Position numbers and translations under genes: made by a program
Shown: positions 1 through 9,169 of the stretch, in pieces
Layout: every line of letters starts with the position of its first letter
Position numbering within the stretch: position 1 is the stretch's first letter
The notes under the pieces: generated by a model
The model's database searches: none
The model's input: the letters and a program-made list of their open reading frames with translations, nothing else
Told to the model about the DNA's origin: nothing
NCBI RefSeq assembly: GCF_014066305.1
Contig: NW_023501039.1
Span: 930,001-994,000, forward strand
Length of the DNA stretch: 64,000 nucleotides
Direction: 5' to 3'
Origin: Letharia columbiana
Taxonomy: Eukaryota; Ascomycota; Lecanoromycetes; Lecanorales; Parmeliaceae

Positions 1-585
1 CTGGGCAATCCCACATCGAGAGCGCGCGTGCGCTTATTATCCCCTACGGCATACCATACCATAGCATTCATACGGCACGCCACCAGCCATCAGCTGCCAA
101 CTTCAGAAGATATGTACAGAGGACGGTTGGACGGCGTCTTGCCCGGGTTACAGGGTCGAAATCTGGAGGTGGCTTTCGCAATAACGAGGCGTTGGCTTTT
201 TCCCAGACAATCCTATACATAATTATTGAGCAACAATTTTACAATGAAAATTTGAGCGGACTACATCAGTAGATGCAAGAGACAGGTGATCGTACGGTAG
301 CTACCTGGAGCTAAACCTACATTAAAGATCTTCCGTAGTGTCGGGTGTAGCCGCCTCGCCGCTCAGGGTCCAAGATCGGCCAAGTCGTCTTTCGTCATGC
401 CGTTCCTAAGCAACTGGAGTCGGACAACAAACGCCCCGACTCGACCGATTAGCAGTCATATCAAAGCGAATACGAATGCGCTCTCAGCAACTACTTCATA
501 TTCACTCATCGACTGAATGGCCATATAATCAAGGACATTCCCATGCTGTAGTGGTGTGGACGAATTTCCATCTCATTTCTACGAC
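1..585. other. Intergenic, left edge
   Basis: No reading frame here resembles a known protein and none is supported by splice sites. The last 100 bases or so before 586 should hold the promoter and 5' leader of the DUF1295 gene. I could not identify a clear TATA box. The stretch could also carry the 3' flank of a gene lying to the left of the window. Confidence 0.4.
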
Positions 586-1703
586 ATGGCTGAAGTCCAC
601 GCTTTGGACGATTACTACTTGGCCATTACTCTCTTGATCACCATAGCATACCAGCTGTTCTTCTTCTCCATCGCCTTCTCTCTCAAATTCGACAAGCTCA
701 CAGGTATAGCTTCACATTTGCGAATCACTTCATGTCAATACTGATCCTCTGTTCCAGACTTCGCTGGCGGCACCAACTTCGTGGTACTCGCAATCATAAC
801 CCTTGCCTTCTCCGGCCACCATAATGCGCGCCAAATCGTGGACTCACTCTTCATCATGATCTGGGGAGCGCGCCTCTCTGGATTCCTCCTTTTCCGCATT
901 ATTAAGACTGGCAAAGATGACCGCTTTGACGATAAGCGGGACAAATTCTTTCCATTCTTGGGCTTTTGGGTGTTCCAAATGTTCTGGGTCTGGACGGTCT
1001 CGCTACCGGTAACCATCCTGAATTCGCCCAATGTGACAAAATATCGTCAGCCCGATTTTGGCACTGGAAGAGATATTGCCGGAGTGATACTATTCACCAT
1101 CGGCTTCCTTATGGAAAGCGTTTCGGACATACAGAAATACCGGTTCAGGAGCAGGCCAGAGAACAAAGGGAAGGTCTGCGATGTCGGACTCTTCGTTTGG
1201 ACAAGACATCCGAACTACTTCGGAGAGATCATCATCCAGTTCTGTAAGCAGACCCCTTTGAGCATTCAGGCAATATACTGATAATGCTAGCTATCTTCAT
1301 GATTGCCGTATCGCCTGCAGCATACGGATACGTCCATGGCGGGGCGTACAGTGCTCTCTACGCTTCGATCCTAGGAGCCTTCTTCTTGACCATTCTCCTC
1401 ATGTTCGTCTCTGGTTTACCACTGCAAGAGCGCCCAGGAGCGAAGAAGCGTTACGAAAGTGGCAATCACTGGGAGTCGTTCTCTGAGTATACAAAACGCA
1501 CAAGTATTCTGATACCCTTTCCTCCCCAGCTGTATGTCAGGATGCCCATAATTTTAAAGAGGACCATTTTCTTGGAGTTGCCTTTGTATGTTTTTGATCC
1601 TGCAAAGCACGCAGATCAGGGGAAGGTACAAGAACGGCAGGCTGAGGAGGGAGCTGCAGATTCCAGCAATGAGCAGACGCAGGACGGCCATGCGCATGAG
1701 TAG
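586..1703 (+). CDS. DUF1295 / steroid 5-alpha-reductase-like membrane protein
   Basis: Three exons: 586-703, 758-1243 and 1291-1703, with GT-AG introns of 54 and 47 bp and phases that agree. The product is about 338 aa with several hydrophobic helices, first at residues 10-35 and then repeatedly up to about residue 260. The segment TRHPNYFGE, just before the second intron, is the hallmark of the DUF1295 family, which is related to steroid 5-alpha-reductases and isoprenylcysteine methyltransferases; in those enzymes this region binds the cofactor. The C-terminal tail is hydrophilic (Gln/Glu/His rich) and probably cytosolic. The start at 586 is the first ATG in frame before the first membrane helix; a GTG upstream in frame is not a fungal start. 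The substrate is unknown. Function as an ER-membrane reductase is inferred from the family only. Confidence 0.85.
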
Positions 1704-1893
1704 ATACCCATTTGTAGCATCGCAATTTCTTTCTGCTGTCGGCGAATCTTGGCGCAGTTTGCAAAATATAGATACTTGACATGGCATTCTATTTATTGAT
1801 CATCCAGTTGGGTTGATTGTCGCTGTTACCAGAGTATGCCATTCCGGCTAAGTACTTTAGTAATCCGGCATACAGATCGAAATTAAGCTATTA

Positions 1894-2002
1894 CCCCTGA
1901 TTTCATAATCCTTGAGAAAACCGAAAATTAGCCGTCCGGCTGGCACCCCACACACTCAAAATCGTATTGTAGACCTATAGGCCATTAATGCTATTCCCAC
2001 AA
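1894..2002. repeat. Left terminal inverted repeat of the 4.2-kb element
   Basis: It begins CCCCTGATTTCATAATCC directly after TA and runs to CTATTCCCACAAC. The reverse complement is found at 6007-6104 with only a few substitutions. The right copy also lacks a segment of about 12 bases, containing CTTGAGAAAAC, that the left copy has near its outer end. Confidence 0.9.
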
Positions 2003-2084
2003 CTAATTAGAACTTCAACTTGACCAAATATAGACCGCCCTACACGAAATAAGGTTATTCCACGCAATTTTGACTAAGAAGTAG

Positions 2085-3540
2085 CTAATATCGTGGCTAA
2101 CGCTATTAAAGAAAGGCGTAAACCGCCGAAAGAGGTTAAATCCAGGTCGAAATCGAAGAAGAAGCCCCTCAAAAATAACGCTATTTAAGATATCCTTAAA
2201 TATAGTCTTATTATTAAAGAAAAGGCTTTTAAAGCACCTCTAAAGCCTCTAAAGCTTTTTACCTATTTAATTAATACTAGTATAATATGAAAAGAGAAGG
2301 ATTTACGCCCGGGCGTTAATAAGTTAAATATATTCGATTTTTATAAATTTAATAATAAGGCTATATAAGCTATCGAAGAAAAGATAAGTAAGAAGAACTA
2401 TCGAATAATTCTAAAGCGTGCTATTATAACACTCTTATACGTCGGTAATATAAAAGCTATAAATAGCCGATATAGTAACGAGTCTAAATAAAAGTTAGTC
2501 GATATTCTCGCTATAAAATAGCTAAAGGAAAAAAGAAAGAATATTACTATAAGGATTATATATATATATAACTCTAAAGACGATAATATCTCGTTAGAAG
2601 AAAAGTCTTCTAAAGAAGAAGCTTCGCCAGCGAAGAAGTATAAAACGAATTAGCCTGCTATCGATAATAATTCGTTCTTAAACGAGTCTTCTATCTCTTA
2701 CTTTTCTTTCGAATCCGAATTCGACTCTAAAAAGTAGAAGAAGAAAAAGAAGAAGACTAAAATATCTAAACTCGATAGTACTATCGCGAAGTAAATGGCG
2801 TATATAATAAAGATGAAGAAGCTTTAAAAGAAGCTTAATTAGAAGAGTTATAGTATTATAAAGAACTATAAATATTTAAGAGTCGGCTATTCTAGAAATA
2901 GCTATTATTATTAGCAATTTAAAGGCTCTAGGGGTATATACTATTTACTATATATCGAGTAAATTACTAGATAAAATAAAGCCTTAGTAAGAAGTAAGAA
3001 TTCTAGTATTACTACTAAAAATCCGCCTTAAAAGATTCGAACTTAATTAAAGAAATAATATAAAAAGAATTAGAAGATAAAGGTCGAGTCGAAAATAATA
3101 AAGAAGAAAGAATCGATAGCTACTACTACTTCTACTTTAGCTTTTACTTTAATATCTATTAATATATCGCTTAGTAAGCTAAGTAACTCGCCTTTAATAT
3201 TAGATTAGTAGTAGTAGTAGTCGCTATAGTATAGTTAGCCGTCGTAGTATAGCTAGTAGCCGTAATATAGCTCGTTTTAATAGTAGTTATAGTATAGCTA
3301 GTAGCCGTAGTATAGCTTAGTTTAACAGTAGTATTACCTATATTAGCAGTAGTAGTTTATAAAATATTTACCCTTTTAGCTAATAATTTAGTAGCCTTAA
3401 TTTTTTCCTACGTAGTAGTATTAATAGTCTTAGCCCTTTAAAGCTTAATTACCCGATTTAATTAAGCTTCCTTCTTATTCTATTATAATCAATCGATCAT
3501 CTTTTTAAACACCGCTTTTATTAAATAATTCTATTCGAGC
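2085..3540 (+). pseudogene. RIP-mutated passenger reading frame (Lys-rich, then Gln-rich)
   Basis: Over roughly 2085-3540 the plus strand keeps long stretches of one frame interrupted mainly by TAG and TAA. The start codes for basic residues (many AAG, AAA and CGN codons, near 2110-2180 and again at 2730-2830). Around 3205-3335 a unit of about 63 bp occurs twice and reads as Tyr-Ser-Pro codons punctuated by TAG; in each case CAG (Gln) would be the obvious ancestor. The original product was therefore probably Gln/Ser/Tyr/Pro-rich. I do not recognise a family. It may be a second gene of the transposon or a different host or mobile gene caught inside it. The boundaries are approximate. Confidence 0.4.
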
Positions 3541-4989
3541 AGAGGGTAATTAGAGCGTGTTACGTAAGATATATTTTGTTTAATATATTCGAAAGAGTTC
3601 TAGCGAGAAAGCGGCGTTTATAAACGCGCTTAAAAAGATAAAATAAGAGGTATATATACTAAGATAAATACGTTATATATCGATAACTAAGTAGAAAAAT
3701 ATAAAGGTTTTAAAAGAACTAAGTATAAGACTAAGTAGCGAGGTAAAAGTATTTATAAAGGAGGTATAAACTTATACTACTATCGTTACTAATATAGACT
3801 ATAGCTTTTAAGTATCTAATCTATTAGATACGCTATATAACGCTACTTTAATAAATAATAATAATCTAGATAAAAAGATATCTATTAAGAATAAAAAGAA
3901 TGTTTAGATTAAATAGATATAGAGGTAAAAGACTAAAGCGAGTATAGAAGAAAGTATATATAGTTAGAAGTTAGATAGAATAATACTTTAAATTAGCTTA
4001 TAATTCGATTATTCCTCGAATATAGCTATTTTAAAGCTCTTTCGAGGCCTATATAATTATTCTACTTTCATTATTTTTCTTTTATATTTTAACTATCTAT
4101 CCTCTATCGCTTTATCTTCTTATCTTCTTACTTCTTTAACTAATTAATTATAGAGTTTATTCTTATCCTTCCTCTTTCTCTTCCTCTTTCTATTTAATAT
4201 TATTTAGAGTTACTACGAGTAGTATAGGCTAATAAGAGATAATTCTAAAACTATATTATAGGCGTATTTCATCTTATTTTACCTCTATATTATATTCTTC
4301 TACTCGCGTATTAAGATCTATTAATAAGTCGAATAATAAGATATTTCTAATATAGTTTAGCTCTCTATAGCGTAATATATAAAGAGTATAGTTATAGAGC
4401 TTTATTATTATTATTTTTTTTTTTATAATCTAATATCTAAAGGTTCTATCAAATTTTCTTAAGGCCTATAATAATATTTTTTTAATTTCATCTTTATTTA
4501 ATAAGAAATATATTAATTAATATTTGGATTTAGATTTAAATATTACTATAGTAGATAGAAATCGAGAAATCTATATATCTTTATATCGAAGCTTAAGAAT
4601 TAAGATTCGATTAGCGTTAACCCTATAGCGGTAATCCCGCTATAGCTAAAATATTATATATATTATATCTTTTATTTTAATTAATGCTTATACTATTTCA
4701 TATTCTAAATAGTATAAATTAAAGTATTTAATAGAGCTTAAATACGCTAAAGAAATAATAGAAATCGAGGGTATTTTAATATAGTAATACTAATAGAAAG
4801 AATATCTACCTCGAATTAAGCTAATATAAAGCTTAAAATCTTATTTTCGCCGCCTTAAAGTTTATTCTTTAGAACTATTATATCCTTCGTCTTTTATATA
4901 TAATTCTTTATCTTTCTTATAATACTCGCCTATCGATATTTCAGCGTGTAAAAAGTAAGCTTTAATATATATTTCTCTATTATACGCCT

Positions 4990-5880
4990 ATATAATAAGC
5001 TCTAAATATTACCAAAAAAGCATATACTCCACCAGCTCGAAATGCCTCTTTAATTAGACCTTAAGAATCGAAAAGAACTTCTTAATAGAATTAAAGTTAG
5101 ACGAGTATAGAAGTAAATATAAGAGCAAAATACCTTATATCGTATATAATCTTTTTATCTTAGCATTATAATATATAGAGTAATTATTTATAACGAGAAT
5201 TGATTTTAAACTAGAAAATAAATTATAGCGAGAAAGAACTTCGTTCTTAAGAAATCATTCAAAATGAAAATTATTAATACTACCTTAATAGATATAATAA
5301 TAAAGAATATTATTAAAATAGTACGCCGATAAAATACTATATCGTTTAAATCGTTTAATAAAAATAGAAATCGTTAATCGAATTCCAAAGTCGTAATAGC
5401 CTCGCTTCCTTTATATTATATACTTATTAACTACGCTCTTATTTAAAAAAATAAGCTAATTATATATAAAAATACTAATCGCTAGAAAGTACATATTATA
5501 ATAGAGTTACGAGCGTTTTAAAGCTACTCGGCGAAGGCTTTTTCTACTAATTCTTATAACGTATAGTATTCTTAATATTATAGACGTGCTAATAATTAAA
5601 TCGAATCGATTAAAAAGATTATATTATATCTCGTCTAGATAGGCCTATAGCTTACTTTTAATATAGACTTTTAATCTAATTCTTACTACTATAAATATCG
5701 CGAATAGTCTATCTCTCTTAATTATATAAAGCGCGGTATACGTATTAAAGATTAGAAGGTTATTAATAATACGATATATAATAGTAGATAATATATCCTT
5801 AGCTTTAATAATAGCGTTAACGCTTAGTTCGAACTGTATATACTACTATATACGATTTTTATAAGTAATCGTCAGCGGGG
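4990..5880 (-). pseudogene. Decayed DDE transposase (Tc1/mariner / IS630 type)
   Basis: On the minus strand, 5160-5212 reads ILVINNYSIYYNAKI. In active Tc1/pogo-type transposases the same block is a hydrophobic strand ending in the catalytic Asp, then Asn, Ser-Ile-His-His. Here the Asp is Asn, the His residues are Tyr, and Ile stands where Met is usual: all single G-to-A or C-to-T changes. Farther on, 5040-5115 reads SSNFNSIKKFFSILK, matching the S-P-D-x-N-P-I-E block with Pro to Ser and Glu to Lys, followed by a stop codon where Trp is usual. Two catalytic-site motifs in the right order and spacing make the class assignment sound. The protein's ends are not resolved, and the gene is clearly dead. 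Confidence 0.75.
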
Positions 5881-6006
5881 AAGATATTTTAAAGCCTTCT
5901 ATATATCAGCAAGAGGCCTAAAAAAAGCAATATTAATAGTTCTATATATATAAGTAATCGCAGCCTCACAATTGCCTCTTTGGGTGTGTATTTAAGGCCT
6001 TGGAGG

Positions 6007-6104
6007 GTTGTGGGAATGGCATTAATGGCCTGCAGGTCTACAATACGATTTTGAGTGTGTGGGGTGCCAGCCGGACGGCTAATTTTCTATTATGAAATCA
6101 GGGG
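6007..6104. repeat. Right terminal inverted repeat of the 4.2-kb element
   Basis: This is the reverse complement of 1894-2002. It ends ATGAAATCAGGGG immediately before a TA at 6105-6106, which is also the left boundary of the next element. Confidence 0.9.
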
Positions 6105-6106
6105 TA

Positions 6107-6169
6107 CCCCTAATTGCATAATCCTTGAGAAAAAAAAAATTCCCACAGTTCTGGCACACCCCAAAATCA
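6107..6169. repeat. Left inverted repeat of the 546-bp element
   Basis: It runs from CCCCTAATTGCATAATCC to CACCCCAAAATC and pairs with 6590-6652, with only small differences in the length of the A run and a G/A change near the end. Confidence 0.85.
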
Positions 6170-6589
6170 AAAATCAAAAATTTCAATTTTTCTGTATAGG
6201 TTCACAACCACAATTAATTATAATCTGGAAAATCATCAAAATTTAATAAATAGAGTGTAGATTAGATTATAAAATTCTTAAAAGATTTAAATTAGTCGTT
6301 ATATTGTAAAAGAGAATAATAACGAATTTTACGAAGTACTCTTGACAGCTTTAGAATAGCCGAGGTAAAAAAAAAAAAAACCTTGGCATTTATTCAGATG
6401 ATTTTTCAGCGCACCCTCGGCAATGTCAAATCAACATTTTATTATTTTACTTACGTTATATAAATTAAATTTTTTAAAAATTTTTAAAAAAAAAAAATTG
6501 GGTAAAAAAAAAAAATTTTTTAAAAATTAAAAAAAAAAAAAAAATTTTTTTTAAAAAAAAAAAAAAAAAAAAAATTTTTTTTTTTTTTT

Positions 6590-6652
6590 GATTTTGGGGT
6601 GTGCCAGAACTGTGGGAATTTTTTTCTTTCTCAAGGATTATGCAATCAGGGT
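6590..6652. repeat. Right inverted repeat of the 546-bp element
   Basis: It begins GATTTTGGGGTGTGCC and ends GATTATGCAATCAGGGT, next to TTAG. It is the reverse complement of 6107-6169. Confidence 0.85.
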
Positions 6653-7147
6653 TAGACGCGACAAGCGATTGCGGGCATTCTTGCCGATGAGGTCTGTTCG
6701 ACCTCAAGACCGCTATCATCTTGCAGTTTGCACCTCAAGGGCCGAAGCGGATGCCATACTGTTGTGCCACTGCTCGTACTTTCGTCCAGCGCAAAGGGTC
6801 TTAAGGTGAGTCCAACACATTGCGTGGCCGAATACAGCGTTCTGAATTTCCCACCGAGAAGTCGCATGCAAATGGATGCTAAATGCTAACCCTTAGTGTC
6901 AAGGCGGAGGACTTCACTTCATAGAATTTCAACCGCCAACCTTTGCGTATTGAACCAGCAAATATTGCGCCCCCGGGCCTAGACAATGGGTCATACTTTG
7001 GAACTACATCAAACATACATCGACTTGTGGAAGTTTCTGGAAACTCCCTATAGGCTAGGAACAAGGGAAGCAGTAAGAGACGTTCCGAGACATCATTCAA
7101 ATCAAGCTCCACCCCTTGGTTTTCAAGCGCAACCTATCGGAGCCATC
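6653..7147. other. Intergenic, upstream of TFIIS
   Basis: Composition returns to normal after the transposons. An open frame continues upstream of the TFIIS start to 6986, where there is another in-frame ATG, but that extension does not look like TFIIS and is probably 5' leader. No other gene is seen. Confidence 0.4.
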
Positions 7148-8289
7148 ATGGAGGCCAAAGAGGTCATCGAGAAATCCAAAGCTCTCTCAAAAGCCACCGC
7201 GGCCAAAGACCCACCTGAGAATCTCATTCGCATCCTCAATGATCTGAAAACCGGTGTCAAAGCGGACGAAGATCTCCTTCGTTCTACAAAAATCGGCGTG
7301 GCCGTTAACCGCTCCAAGCAACATCAGAACCCTGCAGTCGCCCGTCTAGCTAGTGAGATCGTTAAGAAATGGCGCGACGACATCAACAAGCTGAAGGGAA
7401 GCAGCCCCTCAGATAAGAAAAGCCCGAATGGTACTGCATCTCCTGTCCCAGCGAACACTTCGAATGGCAAGCCCAAGCTCAATGTACCGCCTGCGGAGCG
7501 CGACTGGAAGAAAGACAAGGTGGACATCGCTCACACCAATCAAACCACGCGTGACGGTACTATCGGTCTAATCTACAACGGTCTCGCCTACATGTCCACC
7601 GATGCATCATCAGACATCCTGCATAAAGCTGCAGCAGTCGAAGCAGCTGGCTTCGCAAAGTACGGCCCGGAGAATAATGCGAGCTACTCGTCAAAGATGC
7701 GCAGCCTCTTCATGAACCTTAAAGCCAAGTCCAATCCCAAATTACGAGTAGATGTCTTGAATGGCACTATCTCCGCCGAGCGCCTTGTCGTCATGAGCAA
7801 TGATGAGCTCAAGAGCGCAGAAAGGCGCGCAGAGGATGCTAAGCTTATCGAAGAGAATTTGAAGGACTCCCAGATGCCACAGGTACAGCCACCCTGCTAT
7901 ATCATCCGCTCATACCAGCGAAGGGGATCAATCATTACTAACTGGATCATAGGTTGAGAGGAGCATTAGCACGAGTCTGGAGTGTAGCAACCCCAAGTGT
8001 AAAGGTAACCGTGTTCCCCGCATGGCCCCTTCCCAGGCTTTCTTCCTCATGAAAAGAGACTGACCCTGAGAAACTCTAGGCCAGAAGACAGTTGCTTACA
8101 CGCAAGCTCAAACCCGCTCCGCTGATGAACCGTAAGATTTACTCTCTTACTGCTACCAGCATCATGCTAACGTGCTTTCACAGGATGACTACCTTCTGCG
8201 TAAGGACCTTGATCTCATTCAAATGCTTTGATAACTGACCCATACCATAGGAGTGTACGAAATGTGGCAAGCGCTGGAAATTCAGTTGA
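7148..8289 (+). CDS. DST1: Transcription elongation factor S-II (TFIIS)
   Basis: Five exons: 7148-7882, 7953-8004, 8080-8131, 8184-8199 and 8251-8289, giving about 297 aa. TFIIS rescues backtracked RNA polymerase II by stimulating transcript cleavage. Domains in order: N-terminal LW/TFIIN domain (residues 1-80), a Ser/Pro/Lys linker, a central polymerase-binding domain (about 120-235, with RDGTIGLIYNGL and the Ala-Lys-Tyr-Gly segment), and a C-terminal zinc ribbon carrying the invariant acidic hairpin RSADEP and ending CTKCGKRWKFS. The fourth exon is only 16 nt but keeps the frame exactly and supplies MTTFC. The first zinc pair is spaced C-x4-C (CSNPKC) rather than the usual C-x2-C. The start at 7148 gives the standard N terminus. 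Confidence 0.93.
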
Positions 8290-9169
8290 GCTTTGGGGTC
8301 CCCACAGCATTGATGAAGCATTTAGCATGGTCTTTCAGGCGTTTCGAGGCGGTAGGATACCCAGAGACGAGATGGTGCAGCCTTGGCATGATAGCGGTCT
8401 TCCGGTGGCATACTAGCAATGAACAGTTAATGTCATAGCTGCAATGCTTACCAACGTGGTTAAGTCGTGCACAGTTCTCTTAGAGGACGAAGAGGAGGCA
8501 TACTGGGCGATGGGCCCTCGCTCCAGATGAAATCAATTGATGTCGCGGGAGCTTGATCCGAACTTGTGGGATCCCTCGAATTCCAAAGGCTAGACAATGC
8601 GGAATTCGACGGGCGTGAGCCCGGGGATCTGAGGATGGTACACTTGTACGGTATCATCAATGTATGCCTCAAGCCGATATTGCAACGTCTACCCTTCCCG
8701 TGCACCTAGAATTGGCATGCGCATCCCCTCAAAACGCAAACATCTTCCCTTCCTTCGGATTTTCAATCAGACAAAGTGCCAAGATTCTTCGCCTGGAGTC
8801 TTGATCCACGCGTCCTCTGCCCTTGAAGCTGGTGTTTGCGCTTATGAGTCACCCCCGTAAATCGTGCCCGGCTGTGGTTTCTGGTGCCCTCAAGCGGAGG
8901 AGTCTCGGGTTGTCAATCATCCTGTGGGTTCACATGCAGTAAAAATGGGTACCAATGGGTTCTAAAGCTGTTTCCAACACTACACTATCTACGCTACACA
9001 TGGGTTCTTTCCCCTTCAGGTATACATACACGTGTCGTCCACCCCCCAGGGCACGCAGCATCGCAGCGTTTTACCCTTACGTCGAGATCATGACCGAGGA
9101 ATTCTTATACCTATAACTTCATCAGCGCTCGTCCCCTTCCCCATGTAAAAATTGGAACGATTAGGAGAT
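8290..9169. other. Intergenic between convergent genes
   Basis: The 880 bases lie between the 3' end of TFIIS and the 3' end of the minus-strand methyltransferase. Short open frames occur on both strands but none has recognisable domains or sensible splice partners. The stretch should hold the 3' untranslated regions and terminators of both genes. Confidence 0.4.

Larger units (their letters stand above)
1894..6104. mobile_element. RIP-degraded Tc1/mariner-type DNA transposon, about 4.2 kb
   Basis: The element is bounded by near-perfect terminal inverted repeats of about 100 bp (1894-2002 and 6007-6104) and flanked by TA (1892-1893 and 6105-6106), the target duplication expected of Tc1/mariner/pogo elements. 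Between about 2030 and 5950 the base composition drops sharply: the DNA is mostly A and T, full of TpA and poor in CpA, and every frame is broken by TAG or TAA. That is the footprint of repeat-induced point mutation. The repeats themselves stay GC-rich and undamaged. A mutated DDE transposase lies on the minus strand near 5000-5880, and a second coding-like region lies on the plus strand near 2085-3540. The element cannot now encode its own transposase. Confidence 0.85.
6107..6652. mobile_element. Non-autonomous (MITE-like) element sharing a TA with its neighbour
   Basis: A 546-bp segment has about 63-bp inverted repeats at its ends (6107-6169 and 6590-6652), flanked by TA at 6105-6106 and 6653-6654. 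The outer 25 bases, CCCCT(A/G)ATTGCATAATCC then TTGAG, match the end of the 4.2-kb element with few changes, so both probably used the same transposase. The inside has no coding capacity: AT-rich sequence with several long A and T runs (6368-6380, 6471-6590). It is most simply a deletion derivative or MITE of the larger element's family. The homopolymer runs may be imperfectly sequenced. Confidence 0.8.

Noticed and set aside
3200..3335. CRISPR-like or microsatellite array
   Set aside because: The repeated unit is about 63 bp, occurs only twice without spacers, and is best explained as a RIP-mutated Gln-rich coding repeat in a fungal transposon.
6986..7147. 54-residue N-terminal extension of TFIIS from an upstream in-frame ATG
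   Set aside because: The family begins at the ATG at 7148 and the extension shows no conserved sequence or targeting signal.
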